A stretch of DNA of 64,000 nt, taken from positions 255,999 to 319,998 of the forward strand of contig JAVVSR010000001.1 in the NCBI GenBank assembly GCA_036654095.1, read 5' to 3'. Of this stretch, positions 8,075-16,680 are shown one piece after another. Under the pieces are notes generated by a model. It saw only the letters and a list, made by a program, of their open reading frames with translations, had not been told where the DNA came from and ran no database searches. The translations under genes and the position numbers were made by a program. Origin of the DNA: JAVVSR01 sp036654095. Its GTDB lineage: Bacteria > Bacillota > Clostridia > Christensenellales > CAG-917. Position 1 is the stretch's first letter; the number at the start of each line of letters is the position of its first letter.

Positions 8075-9414
8075 TTTTTATCCTTTAAATTGCGTTCATT
8101 AAGCCAAGATGGAACGCATTGATTTCGTATTAAATCGTCATAAGTTTGCGGACGAACAATAAATTCAGCCTTGCCATTCAAAACCAAAACTACTGGCGGA
8201 ACAAAATTGCCATTATAATTGCTGCTCATTGAATAGTTGTACGCGCCAGTGGAAAACACTGCCATAATATCACCGCGTTCAGGCGGTTGTAAACTAACAT
8301 CTTTCGATATTATATCACCGCTTTCGCAACACTTCCCGGCAATAGTAACAATTTCAGTTTGCTTTTCTAAAGCGCGATTAGCAATAGTCGCGCTATACTT
8401 TGCGCCATACAATGCAAACCTCGGATTTTCAAACATTCCGCCATCAATCGATACATATTTTCGTACATTAGGTATATTTTTAATTGAACCTACTGTGTAC
8501 AAAGTCACTCCTGCCTCGCCTACCAACGCGCGACCGGGTTCTAAAATCAATTTAGGCTTAACTAACCCCTTGTCAGATATACACATCAACACCTTTTTAC
8601 AAATTGTCGATATATAATTGCAATACAATTCAGGATTACACTGCACGTCTTCATTAGTATATGTAACACCAAATCCACCGCCTAAGTTAATCGCTTCACA
8701 CGAAATGCCTCTATCTGAAAGCCTTTTCATATAATTAGTCAAAATATCAATGGCTAAAATAAACGGTTCGGTATCGAAAATTTGCGAACCAATGTGAATA
8801 TGTAAACCATAAAAATATAAGTTTGTATAATTTCGTATTTTATCAATAATCTCGTCCAATTTTGGATTGTCAATTTGAATACCAAATTTACTGTCAACAT
8901 TAGCAGTTTGTATAAACTCGTGAGTATGCGCCTCGACACCGGGGTTTACTCGTATCATAATACGCTGAACTCTATTATATTTTTTTGCAAGGTTATTAAT
9001 GTAAATAAGCTCATCTTCGCTTTCAATAACGATAGTGCCAATTCCATTTTTAATTGCAAGGTCAAGTTCGTCAAGCCCTTTATTGTTGCCGTGAAAAAAA
9101 GCATTTTCCAAATTAAAACCAGCGCGTAAAGCGGTATAGGCTTCGCCACCCGAAACGATATCGGTTGATAATCCCAAATCCTTAAGCAACGCGTACATAG
9201 CTACGCAAGAAAATGCTTTTGATGCAAACGCTACCTCGCTGTTGCCATATACGTCAAGCAAAGTTTGTTTGTAGATAGAAGCAACTTCACGAATATACGC
9301 CTCGTCCATAATATATAGCGGAGTGCCATAAGCATTGGCAAGTTCAACCGCATCGCAACCGCCAATTTCAAGATGACCTAGCTTATTTATTTTTAACGTT
9401 TCTCTAGTATTCAT
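8071..9414 (-). CDS. lysA: Diaminopimelate decarboxylase
   Basis: The 447-residue, fold-type III PLP enzyme turns meso-diaminopimelate into L-lysine. Visible family features are FASKAFS with the PLP lysine (about residue 66), HIGSQ, NLGGGFG, and CCESGD with the cysteine from the partner subunit's active site. A GAGGT site precedes the ATG. It is near dacF as in Bacillus, but the spoIIA and spoVA operons usually found in between are absent. Confidence 0.96.
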   Translation of the reverse strand: MNTRETLKINKLGHLEIGGCDAVELANAYGTPLYIMDEAYIREVASIYKQTLLDVYGNSEVAFASKAFSCVAMYALLKDLGLSTDIVSGGEAYTALRAGFNLENAFFHGNNKGLDELDLAIKNGIGTIVIESEDELIYINNLAKKYNRVQRIMIRVNPGVEAHTHEFIQTANVDSKFGIQIDNPKLDEIIDKIRNYTNLYFYGLHIHIGSQIFDTEPFILAIDILTNYMKRLSDRGISCEAINLGGGFGVTYTNEDVQCNPELYCNYISTICKKVLMCISDKGLVKPKLILEPGRALVGEAGVTLYTVGSIKNIPNVRKYVSIDGGMFENPRFALYGAKYSATIANRALEKQTEIVTIAGKCCESGDIISKDVSLQPPERGDIMAVFSTGAYNYSMSSNYNGNFVPPVVLVLNGKAEFIVRPQTYDDLIRNQCVPSWLNERNLKDKK

Positions 9415-9442
9415 AATACCTCAAAATAAAATTATGTAATTT

Positions 9443-9471
9443 ATTTTAACAAAATTGCGACACAATGTCAA
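9443..9471 (-). promoter_or_regulatory. SigA-type promoter of lysA
   Basis: Minus strand: consensus -35 TTGACA (9471-9466), 17-nt spacer and -10 TAAAAT (9448-9443). It lies between the dacF terminator and lysA, and probably drives lysA through scpB. Confidence 0.82.
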
Positions 9472-9513
9472 TATAAATATACTAATGTAAAAAACATTGT
9501 AACATAACATAAA

Positions 9514-9542
9514 AATAAAGGCGGAATTTCCGCCTTTATTAA
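9514..9542 (-). terminator. Terminator after dacF
   Basis: AATAAAGGCGG and CCGCCTTTATT form a near-perfect hairpin 28 nt past the dacF stop, followed by a T-rich stretch on the minus strand. Confidence 0.85.
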
Positions 9543-9568
9543 ACAAATGCTATTTTGTAGTTAAACGT

Positions 9569-10729
9569 TTACCAATTATCGGTAATTCGCCTAATAATAT
9601 CCATAAAACTAGCTTTTTCAATAGTTTCGTTAGCAATTAAATCAATTTCGTCAATAACAACGCCCTTTTTAATTACGACCGCCTTTCCTATTACGTCGCC
9701 AGCGCTGATTTTCGCAATAACGCTTGTTGGAAGTTCAAATTTAACTTCAATTTCCGCATTATCTCCACGTTTCGTAAAGGCTGTAATATTCTTTTTAGGA
9801 ACAATTTGAATAGTAGATTTTTTACCTTTTAGAACTTCTACCGAATTGGCTATTTCGGTATTCATATTATACAAAACTTTGTTTTCATATGCTCCAAAAG
9901 CATAGTTAAACATATTAGATACTTCTTTAAAACGTGTTTTTGAATCGGGAGAGCCAATAATGGTTGAAACAATACGCATATCTCCACGTTTGGCAGATGC
10001 AGCTAAACAGAACATAGCTTCATTTGTAAATCCTGTTTTGCCCGAGTCACAACCTTTATAAAATCTTGTAAGTTTATTTGTGTTTGTAATTGTGGTGATA
10101 CGTCCGTCTGGATGAGTATAATCCTCTAACCAAACTTTGCAAAACTCAAAATATTTGTCGTGTTTTAAAAGCTCGCTAAGCATTACCGAAACATCTTTTG
10201 CCGTCGAATGTTGGTTTAATGCAGGTAATCCCGTACAGTTAGCGAAAATTGTATTTTCCATTTTTAACTCTTTCGCCCTATTATTCATCATCTTCACAAA
10301 ACCGCTTTCACTGCCACCTAATCTTTCGGCTAGCGCGTGACTGCTGTCATTAGCCGAAGCAACAACAACACTCTTTAAAAGGTTATACACCGTATGCTTT
10401 GAATTAGCCGATAAAAACAACTGAGAACCGCCCATCGACGCGCTTTCAGAACTAATTGTAATTTCATCATTAAGCGAAAGCTTTTTACTATCAATGGCTT
10501 CAAATGTCAACAATGAAGTCATAATCTTAACCATACTTGCAATCGGAAGTTTTTCATTTTCGTTTTTTGCAAATATTACTGTTTTGGTATCAAAATCCAT
10601 TACATAAGCTGATTTTGCGGTTATCTCAATGGATTCATTTGCGCTTGCGTTGTCGCTAGTGTTATAAAAACAAAAACCAAAACTTAGCATTATTACGGAT
10701 ATGGACATAATTAAAATTGCTTTTTTCAT
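9569..10729 (-). CDS. dacF: D-alanyl-D-alanine carboxypeptidase, DacF-type (S11)
   Basis: The 386-residue protein has a signal segment (about 4-22) and the S11 motifs SMVK (65-68), SAN (125-127) and KTG (231-233). SAN replaces the more common SGN or SxN serine triad and should stay active. Placement between a SpoIIM-like gene and lysA matches dacF, whose Bacillus counterpart heads the spoIIA (sigF) operon. Here no anti-sigma or sigF gene follows; a terminator does. It probably trims cortex or vegetative peptidoglycan. Confidence 0.88.
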   Translation of the reverse strand: MKKAILIMSISVIMLSFGFCFYNTSDNASANESIEITAKSAYVMDFDTKTVIFAKNENEKLPIASMVKIMTSLLTFEAIDSKKLSLNDEITISSESASMGGSQLFLSANSKHTVYNLLKSVVVASANDSSHALAERLGGSESGFVKMMNNRAKELKMENTIFANCTGLPALNQHSTAKDVSVMLSELLKHDKYFEFCKVWLEDYTHPDGRITTITNTNKLTRFYKGCDSGKTGFTNEAMFCLAASAKRGDMRIVSTIIGSPDSKTRFKEVSNMFNYAFGAYENKVLYNMNTEIANSVEVLKGKKSTIQIVPKKNITAFTKRGDNAEIEVKFELPTSVIAKISAGDVIGKAVVIKKGVVIDEIDLIANETIEKASFMDIIRRITDNW

Positions 10730-10938
10730 AATTTACCTCACACGACTAGTTTTAGTGAAAATTATGTTTTTATTCAAAAAAATGTAAAGCAAATTTTAAT
10801 AGCAAAATATTTTACAAAATATATTAATTTTTATATTGAAAGTAAACAATTTAAGCTTGTACGAAATGCACAAAATATTTGTTTTTTATTAATTTTAAAA
10901 TACCTATTTTAATTTATACATATTAAATATAAACTATT

Positions 10939-11526
10939 TTATGATATATATCGTGGACTAATTACATTAATTAAATTACCAAAAATTAAAACATATATAA
11001 CCAAAACAGCTAAATTTATTAAGAATATGATTAATAAAGACCTATAAATTGTATTTCTAATATTTCCGCAAGAGTTGCACGAACTGTAACTTGACGAATG
11101 ACAACTATACCCAATTATAATTCTAAAAATTATGCACATCATTAAAAACGTAAATAACATCGTAGGTATATAAATTAGCAATGCGCTAATAATCGCTCGA
11201 AAAACTGAAATTGAAAATATTATTGCAAACGCTTCTCCAATTTTATATCCAAATAAAAAAAACGCCAGCCACCCTAAAAAAATACATTTAGAAGTAATTG
11301 ACGCTATTAAAAATAATATATAGATACAAATAAGTAACAGCAAGTACCAAAGTAAAACATATGCAACTCCATAGCAGGGTTCAATGTCGTTTAGATTTCC
11401 TATGTATAGCGCGCCAAATATAATGCCTAGAAGCATTATGGAAGCCGAACACAAAATTAATGATTTATTTTCGCAAAAGAAATCCTTAACCACATATAAT
11501 ATCTGTTGCTTTTTATAAACTTTCAC
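10939..11526 (-). CDS. SpoIIM-like polytopic membrane protein
   Basis: The 195-residue protein has about five membrane helices. The first region (ENKSLILCSASIMLLGIIFG) and the later pattern of a Gly-containing helix pair, then ALLIYIPTMLFTF, resemble SpoIIM, which scaffolds the DMP engulfment peptidoglycan hydrolase complex. Known context: in some Clostridia spoIIM lies a few genes from spo0A, consistent with its place beside the Spo0A-domain gene. A Cys/Ser-rich loop near 145-157 with four cysteines is unusual for SpoIIM. The assignment is by pattern and context only; it could be an unrelated membrane protein. Confidence 0.5.
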   Translation of the reverse strand: MKVYKKQQILYVVKDFFCENKSLILCSASIMLLGIIFGALYIGNLNDIEPCYGVAYVLLWYLLLLICIYILFLIASITSKCIFLGWLAFFLFGYKIGEAFAIIFSISVFRAIISALLIYIPTMLFTFLMMCIIFRIIIGYSCHSSSYSSCNSCGNIRNTIYRSLLIIFLINLAVLVIYVLIFGNLINVISPRYIS

Positions 11527-11588
11527 ATAACAAGATATGTTAAACTACTTAATTTTATGCATAAGACAATATTGGATTTTTTATTAAA

Positions 11589-11948
11589 TTACATGATATT
11601 ATTTGACAGTTCGCCCGCGCGACATTTAAGCGACATCAATGCAGTTAATATAAACTGCTTATTTGATGGTTTTCCTTTTTTCATATCAATAGTTTCACCA
11701 AATTCATCGTAAAGCGCCTGAACGTCGCCCTTTAGCCAAGCCGTTGAAATGGCATTTTGCACATCTTTTTCAATAGCAGAAATCGATTTGTTATATTTTT
11801 TTGAAAGCTCAACATATCCAACGTACTTTAAGGGTAAAATTTCAATATCATAAAGCGCGCTTTTAATAATATCAAAAAGATATCGGTATCCTAGTTTATT
11901 AGGTACAAATCCTAACCTTAATAAATATTCCGTTATTAGTTTTTCCAT
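11589..11948 (-). CDS. Stand-alone Spo0A-type DNA-binding effector domain (no receiver)
   Basis: All 119 residues align with the Spo0A C-terminal domain: helix A-like start (EKLITEYLLRLGFVPNKLGY), YLFDIIKSALYDIEIL, the helix-turn-helix (VELSKKYNKSISAIEKDVQ), AISTAWLKGD and KPSNKQFI. No phosphoacceptor receiver domain precedes it: GGAGGA lies 5 nt before the ATG, and the 161 nt up to the spoIVB stop hold only the spoIVB terminator. Its place after recN-spoIVB is where full spo0A sits in Bacillus and Clostridium. Compared with Bacillus Spo0A, as I recall it, three arginines of the recognition helix appear replaced (Ala, Lys, Gln). It may bind DNA without phosphorylation, or be a relic. Confidence 0.88.
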   Translation of the reverse strand: MEKLITEYLLRLGFVPNKLGYRYLFDIIKSALYDIEILPLKYVGYVELSKKYNKSISAIEKDVQNAISTAWLKGDVQALYDEFGETIDMKKGKPSNKQFILTALMSLKCRAGELSNNIM

Positions 11949-12051
11949 ATAAGTCCTCCAACTTTAAGATAACATATATTTGTAAAACATTTTTGAAATA
12001 TTTTGCACTATTTAATCAAATTTCAATGGTTTTTGTTGCAGGCTTTCAAAA

Positions 12052-12088
12052 TAAAAAACGCAACTTAAAATTTAAGTAGCGTTTTTAT
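12052..12088 (-). terminator. Terminator after spoIVB
   Basis: AAAAAACGC, ACTTAAA/TTTAAGT and GCGTTTTT form a long hairpin ending in an A/T tract on each side, 22 nt after the spoIVB stop. It separates spoIVB from the Spo0A-domain gene. Confidence 0.85.
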
Positions 12089-12109
12089 AAAGCATAACAA
12101 TAATTTATT

Positions 12110-13288
12110 TTACCCACAAGACGATGAAAGCATCCAATTAATGTATACGGCATATCCGCGCGTAGGGTCATTAATGAATACGTGCGTAACTGCTCCAATT
12201 AATTTACCGTTTTGTATTACAGGGCTTCCGCTCATACCCTGAACGATACCACCCGTTATATCTAAAAGTCGTTTATCCGTAATCGATATAACCATACTTT
12301 TAACTTGCGCATTATCCTGCTGCATTGTCTTAACAATATTAATTTCATAATAATCGGGCGCATTTCCGTTAACCGTTGTATAAACATATGCCTTTCCGTG
12401 TTTTATATCCAATTCGCTTCCAACTTTAATTTTTTGCGCGTCTGCGCCAACTTCCGACATTTTACCAAAAATACCAAATTCGTTGTTATTATTTATTGAA
12501 CCAACACCATTATCAAAACGATTAAACACACCTCTAAGTTCGCCAGCTGCGCCTTTAACGCCTTTTTTTACGCCAATAATACTGCAATTATAAACTCTAC
12601 CCGTATTTAACTCTTTAGATAAACCGGTATCCGTATCAATAATATGATGGCCAAGCGCGCCAAAACTTCCATCACTTTTAATATAAGTCAGTGTTCCTAT
12701 GCCCGATATGCAGTCTTTAATTGAAAGTCCCAATCGCGGTTCTCCCGTCAAAGTGTCCTTTAAAAAAACCGTATCGACTTCAAAAATATTTCCTCTTCTG
12801 TTGATTTTCAATTTAACATTTTTAGTAGCGACATAATTTGCTATTTTTGTAATATCACTTGGATTATTTACTTTGTAACCATTTATTGACATTAAAATAT
12901 CACCATTTTGTATACCGCTGTCAACAAGTGGATTAACTAAACCCTTATCTGTAATTATTGCGTTGGTTCCTACAATTATCGCGCCTTCCGCGCCAATGGT
13001 AACACCCAAAGGTTTTCCGCCTAAATAGACTTCTTCATTTTCTACAAATCTACAATTTAATGTTTTAATATCTAAAAAATTAAATAATTTGTAATTTAAA
13101 ATTAAGCCTCCATTATCTTTATGATTGACACACAAAGAAATAGGCGGAGATGGTTCAAGCGCGCTAAAATCCTCAGTCAAAATCATCGAATCGGTATACT
13201 CGATATTCATTAAACTAAGGTTAAACCCCGAAAAAACCGCTGCAACAATAATTAGACATAAAAAAATCTTAAACAATACATTTTTCAT
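12110..13288 (-). CDS. spoIVB: SpoIVB signalling serine peptidase (S55)
   Basis: The 392-residue protein has an N-terminal membrane anchor (5-25), a PDZ domain (about 95-165) and the S55 peptidase domain. Catalytic histidine is in GALGHHI (about 214) and the serine in GMSGSP (351-356). In Bacillus it is made in the forespore and cleaves SpoIVFA to start pro-sigma-K processing. It follows recN and precedes the Spo0A-type gene, the ancestral order. A GGTGA site precedes the ATG. All key residues appear intact, so selection for a sporulation-like process is likely. Confidence 0.95.
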   Translation of the reverse strand: MKNVLFKIFLCLIIVAAVFSGFNLSLMNIEYTDSMILTEDFSALEPSPPISLCVNHKDNGGLILNYKLFNFLDIKTLNCRFVENEEVYLGGKPLGVTIGAEGAIIVGTNAIITDKGLVNPLVDSGIQNGDILMSINGYKVNNPSDITKIANYVATKNVKLKINRRGNIFEVDTVFLKDTLTGEPRLGLSIKDCISGIGTLTYIKSDGSFGALGHHIIDTDTGLSKELNTGRVYNCSIIGVKKGVKGAAGELRGVFNRFDNGVGSINNNNEFGIFGKMSEVGADAQKIKVGSELDIKHGKAYVYTTVNGNAPDYYEINIVKTMQQDNAQVKSMVISITDKRLLDITGGIVQGMSGSPVIQNGKLIGAVTHVFINDPTRGYAVYINWMLSSSCG

Positions 13289-13413
13289 AATTCACCAATG
13301 ATAGTGTAGAATTTAAGATAAATAATATACAAAAAAAATAATATTATATTTTGTAAATTTTGGTATTATTCTTAAAAACTCGATTTTATAGAATAATATT
13401 TTGAAAATAATTG

Positions 13414-15117
13414 TTAAAACTTCAATTTATACTCATTACTATGTTTTTTCATAACCATAGCGTGCGGTATTGCGTGCGTACTGTACGCGCTACCTCCAAT
13501 AAGCCTAGCAATCTCATTAATTTCGCCATTTTCATCTAATAAAGTCAAGTGGGTATTAGTTTTATCGCCCTCAACAACCTTCTCGATTTTATAATGCAAG
13601 TCGGCCATGCTTGCTAGCTGCGGAAGATGTGTAACCGCTATAACCTGCCTGGAATGTGATATATTATAAAGTTTTTCAGCGACAATCTGCGCAATATTGC
13701 CACTTATGCCTGAGTCAATTTCATCAAAAACCATTGTACCAATATTGTCCAATTTTGCAATAATATTTTTCAAAGCGAGCATAAACCGCGACATTTCGCC
13801 ACCCGAAATGATTTTTGCAAGCGGTTTCAGTGGCTCGCCGATATTCGCTGAAATTAAAAATTCAATCACATCATAACCATTTTCCGTACAACACTTTGGT
13901 GTTATATCGTTTTCAAATACAAAGCTAACCTTAAATTTTGAGCCAGACATGCCAAGTTCAGCTAATTGAGTATTTATTTCATTTTCAAAAGATTTCGCAA
14001 GCGTTTCACGTTGTTTATGCAATGACTTACTTGCATTAACTAGGTTTTCACCCTGCTTTTTAATTAAATTTTCAAGTTTGGCGCAAGTTTCTTCAGCAGA
14101 CGAAAGCATTGTATACTCTGCTTTTGCGTTTGACAAAAAATCAAGCGCGCTTGTAATTGTTCCACCATATTTTCTAGCTAACGACCTTACTAATTCAATT
14201 CTCTTTTCAACCTTTTCGGCAGTAAAGTCATCAAATTGCAAATCCGACAGTTGCGTTTCAAGTGTTTCAGAAATATCTTGTATTTCAATTTTAGCCACAT
14301 CAAGCCTATCGGCCATTTCAAGATAATTTTTGTCAAAATCAGAAACCGACATTAACATATTTTTTGATTTGCCTATTGCCGACAGCGCAGAAAAACTATC
14401 CACGCTTCCGCTTAAAAGTTCAATGCAATCAGTCACTGCATTAACAATTTTTTCAATGTTGCGAAATTTTCTTCGTTCAGATATAAGTTCGTCTTCCTCG
14501 CCTTCGTGAATGTCAGCCTTTTCAAGCTCATCAATTTGATACGACAACACGTCAATTTTGCGCGCGCGTTCTTCGGTGTTGCCATACTTTTTATATTCCG
14601 CAACACTTTCTTTGTACAAATTAAATGCAGTTTTGCAATCCGATTGTAACTTTAAGATTGAATTTCCACCATAGTTATCTAACAATGTAATATGCGTTGA
14701 CGTTCTAAGCAACGACTGGTGTTCGTGTTGACCGTGAATATCTGCAATAAGCTCGGTTAGCCCCTTTAACATATTTAATGTGCAAGGATGACCATTTATA
14801 CGACACTCGTTTTTGCCACTTATACTCATTGAACGCTTAATAATTAAGCAATCCTCTGCCGATATGTCAAGTTCATCTAACTGAACTTTAATCTTATCAT
14901 TTAAATAATCCTCAAAAACAGCCTCAACAGTCGCGCTTTCCGCTCCAAACCTGATAAGCGTTTTGTCGGCGCGCTCGCCCAACACAAAATTTAGCGAGTC
15001 AATAATTATTGACTTACCTGCGCCTGTTTCACCGCTTAAAATATTTAGACCTTTACCAAGTGTTATCGAAAGATTTTCAATTAAAGCAATGTTTTTGATA
15101 TTTAAAAGGGATAACAT
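13414..15117 (-). CDS. recN: DNA repair protein RecN
   Basis: The 567-residue SMC-like protein has Walker A GETGAGKS (29-36), central coiled coils (about 155-380), the signature region LAKIISGGEMSRFMLALK and Walker B MVFDEIDSGISG, followed by QVIAVTHLPQLA. It acts early at double-strand breaks. It starts 7 nt after argR, the common Bacillota pairing. Confidence 0.97.
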   Translation of the reverse strand: MLSLLNIKNIALIENLSITLGKGLNILSGETGAGKSIIIDSLNFVLGERADKTLIRFGAESATVEAVFEDYLNDKIKVQLDELDISAEDCLIIKRSMSISGKNECRINGHPCTLNMLKGLTELIADIHGQHEHQSLLRTSTHITLLDNYGGNSILKLQSDCKTAFNLYKESVAEYKKYGNTEERARKIDVLSYQIDELEKADIHEGEEDELISERRKFRNIEKIVNAVTDCIELLSGSVDSFSALSAIGKSKNMLMSVSDFDKNYLEMADRLDVAKIEIQDISETLETQLSDLQFDDFTAEKVEKRIELVRSLARKYGGTITSALDFLSNAKAEYTMLSSAEETCAKLENLIKKQGENLVNASKSLHKQRETLAKSFENEINTQLAELGMSGSKFKVSFVFENDITPKCCTENGYDVIEFLISANIGEPLKPLAKIISGGEMSRFMLALKNIIAKLDNIGTMVFDEIDSGISGNIAQIVAEKLYNISHSRQVIAVTHLPQLASMADLHYKIEKVVEGDKTNTHLTLLDENGEINEIARLIGGSAYSTHAIPHAMVMKKHSNEYKLKF

Positions 15118-15124
15118 ATTGAAA

Positions 15125-15577
15125 TTACTCCATCAAAGACTTTAGTTTATCAACAATTCCTTCAACCTTATCCAAGCTTTTCACAACAATTAAAATTGTG
15201 TCATCGCCAGCAACGCAACCAATAACTTCGGGGAAGCTCATTTTATCAATCAATGCCGCCGCTGAGTTTGCGCTACCGCTAATAGTTTTAATTACTATTA
15301 AGTTAAAAGAAGCGTCAACAGACACCACCGATTCCCTAAATAAGTTTAAAAGTTTGCCCGACGTTTTCTGTTCTCGAGGTTGAGGTTGCGCATATTTGTA
15401 GGTTTTGTTTTGTGTCATCACCTTAATAAGCCCTAAATCCTTGATGTCGCGCGATACGGTCGCTTGTGTTACATTGTAGCCTTCAATGCGTAAAGCATCG
15501 GCCAACGCATCTTGTGTTTCAATTTCATTTTTTGAAATTAGCTCAATAAGTTTAAGCTGTCTGCCGGTTCTTGCCAT
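15125..15577 (-). CDS. argR: Arginine repressor ArgR/AhrC
   Basis: The 150-residue protein has the winged helix (RQLKLIELI to TQATVSRDIKDLGL, residues 1-65) and the C-terminal hexamerisation/arginine-binding domain, with GCVAGDDTILIV near 120. The ATG at 15577 is preferred because the upstream TTG at 15592 overlaps the GAGAGGG site. In the presence of arginine the hexamer represses biosynthesis operators. Position between nadK and recN is conserved. Confidence 0.95.
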   Translation of the reverse strand: MARTGRQLKLIELISKNEIETQDALADALRIEGYNVTQATVSRDIKDLGLIKVMTQNKTYKYAQPQPREQKTSGKLLNLFRESVVSVDASFNLIVIKTISGSANSAAALIDKMSFPEVIGCVAGDDTILIVVKSLDKVEGIVDKLKSLME

Positions 15578-15626
15578 AACTAACCCTCTCAATCATTAAA
15601 TATTTATAATTAGTAAAAAACTACAA

Positions 15627-16481
15627 TTACTCCTTATCGACAGAAGTAACTCCCCAATAGTTCAATTTTTTTAAGAGTTTATCGTAAAAACCCTCATTTT
15701 TAAGTTTTATAAAGCAAGCAGAATGTTTAGCCTTGACCACATAAATAGGTTTATTTTTTGAAACGTTGCAAATAAATTGACCATCAATGACCAAGTCGGC
15801 TTCCATAAAAAGTTCAGGAGCGGAAACGGTTATCGCGTGAGTATCCGCCATAACGATAGGCCTGCTATGTAAGGAGTGCGCACAAACGGTATTTACAATA
15901 ATTGCTTTAATATCTGGGCCTAAAATTGGTCCACCACACGACAGAGAGTATGCAGTTGAACCAGTTGGAGTGCTGACAATAAGGCCATCTGCCAAATACT
16001 TATCTAAAAGTTTCCCGTCATATTCAACCTGAATGTAGATAGGACGAGTGTTGTGACCTTTAGATAAAACAAGTTCATTAAGCGCAAAGTAACTTACGTT
16101 TTCATAAGTGATTTGCAACAATGACCTTTCCTCTATCGTATAACGATTTTGGAATACACACGAAATAGCGTACTCGATTTCGTCGTATTCAACTTCAGTT
16201 AAAAAGCCCAACGTACCTAAGTTAATGCAAAGCAGCGGAATATTTCGTTCGCCAATAGTTTTAACAGCGTTCAAAACAGTGCCATCTCCGCCTAAAACAA
16301 TTAAAATTTCAGCGCGGTCAATACTATCGCAAAGCAAACCAACAGTTTGCCCTTCAAAATTACCAACAGAATTTGAGGTAATGGAATAAGAAACACCCTT
16401 ATCGGTCAGTATTTTAACTAACTGTCTAACAACATTTTTATCTTGTATCTTTTCCAAATTTGCGTATACAACGATGTGCAT
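15627..16481 (-). CDS. nadK: NAD kinase
   Basis: The 284-residue protein carries GGDGTVLNA (64-72) and DGLIVSTPTGSTAYSLSCGG (about 150-170), the ATP- and NAD-binding motifs of the family. It phosphorylates NAD to NADP. It is the first gene of nadK-argR-recN, with its own promoter, and an AAAGAGG site before the ATG. Confidence 0.96.
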   Translation of the reverse strand: MHIVVYANLEKIQDKNVVRQLVKILTDKGVSYSITSNSVGNFEGQTVGLLCDSIDRAEILIVLGGDGTVLNAVKTIGERNIPLLCINLGTLGFLTEVEYDEIEYAISCVFQNRYTIEERSLLQITYENVSYFALNELVLSKGHNTRPIYIQVEYDGKLLDKYLADGLIVSTPTGSTAYSLSCGGPILGPDIKAIIVNTVCAHSLHSRPIVMADTHAITVSAPELFMEADLVIDGQFICNVSKNKPIYVVKAKHSACFIKLKNEGFYDKLLKKLNYWGVTSVDKE

Positions 16482-16512
16482 AATTTACCTCTTTTTAATA
16501 CTCTATAAAACC

Positions 16513-16541
16513 ATTATAGCCTTAAAAAAGCATAATGTCCA
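16513..16541 (-). promoter_or_regulatory. SigA-type promoter of nadK-argR-recN
   Basis: Minus strand: -35 TGGACA (16541-16536), 17-nt spacer, -10 TATAAT (16518-16513), about 30 nt before the nadK ATG. Confidence 0.78.
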
Positions 16542-16680
16542 TAGTTTATTTGCATAACTTGACATAAGATTAGATATTTTTATACAATAAGTGAATATTT
16601 AAATGAATTTAAAGCAACAAATAAAACTATTATAGTAAAATTTAAAAATTTAAAAAAAAATTATTGAAAAAAAAATTCAA

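Noticed and set aside
11949..12109. Hidden or frameshifted Spo0A receiver upstream of the effector domain
   Set aside because: Only 161 nt, containing the spoIVB terminator and the gene's own ribosome binding site; no receiver motifs in any frame.
13289..13413. Sigma-G/F promoter of spoIVB
   Set aside because: TGTATA and ACACTATC elements exist but their spacing and match to the consensus are poor.
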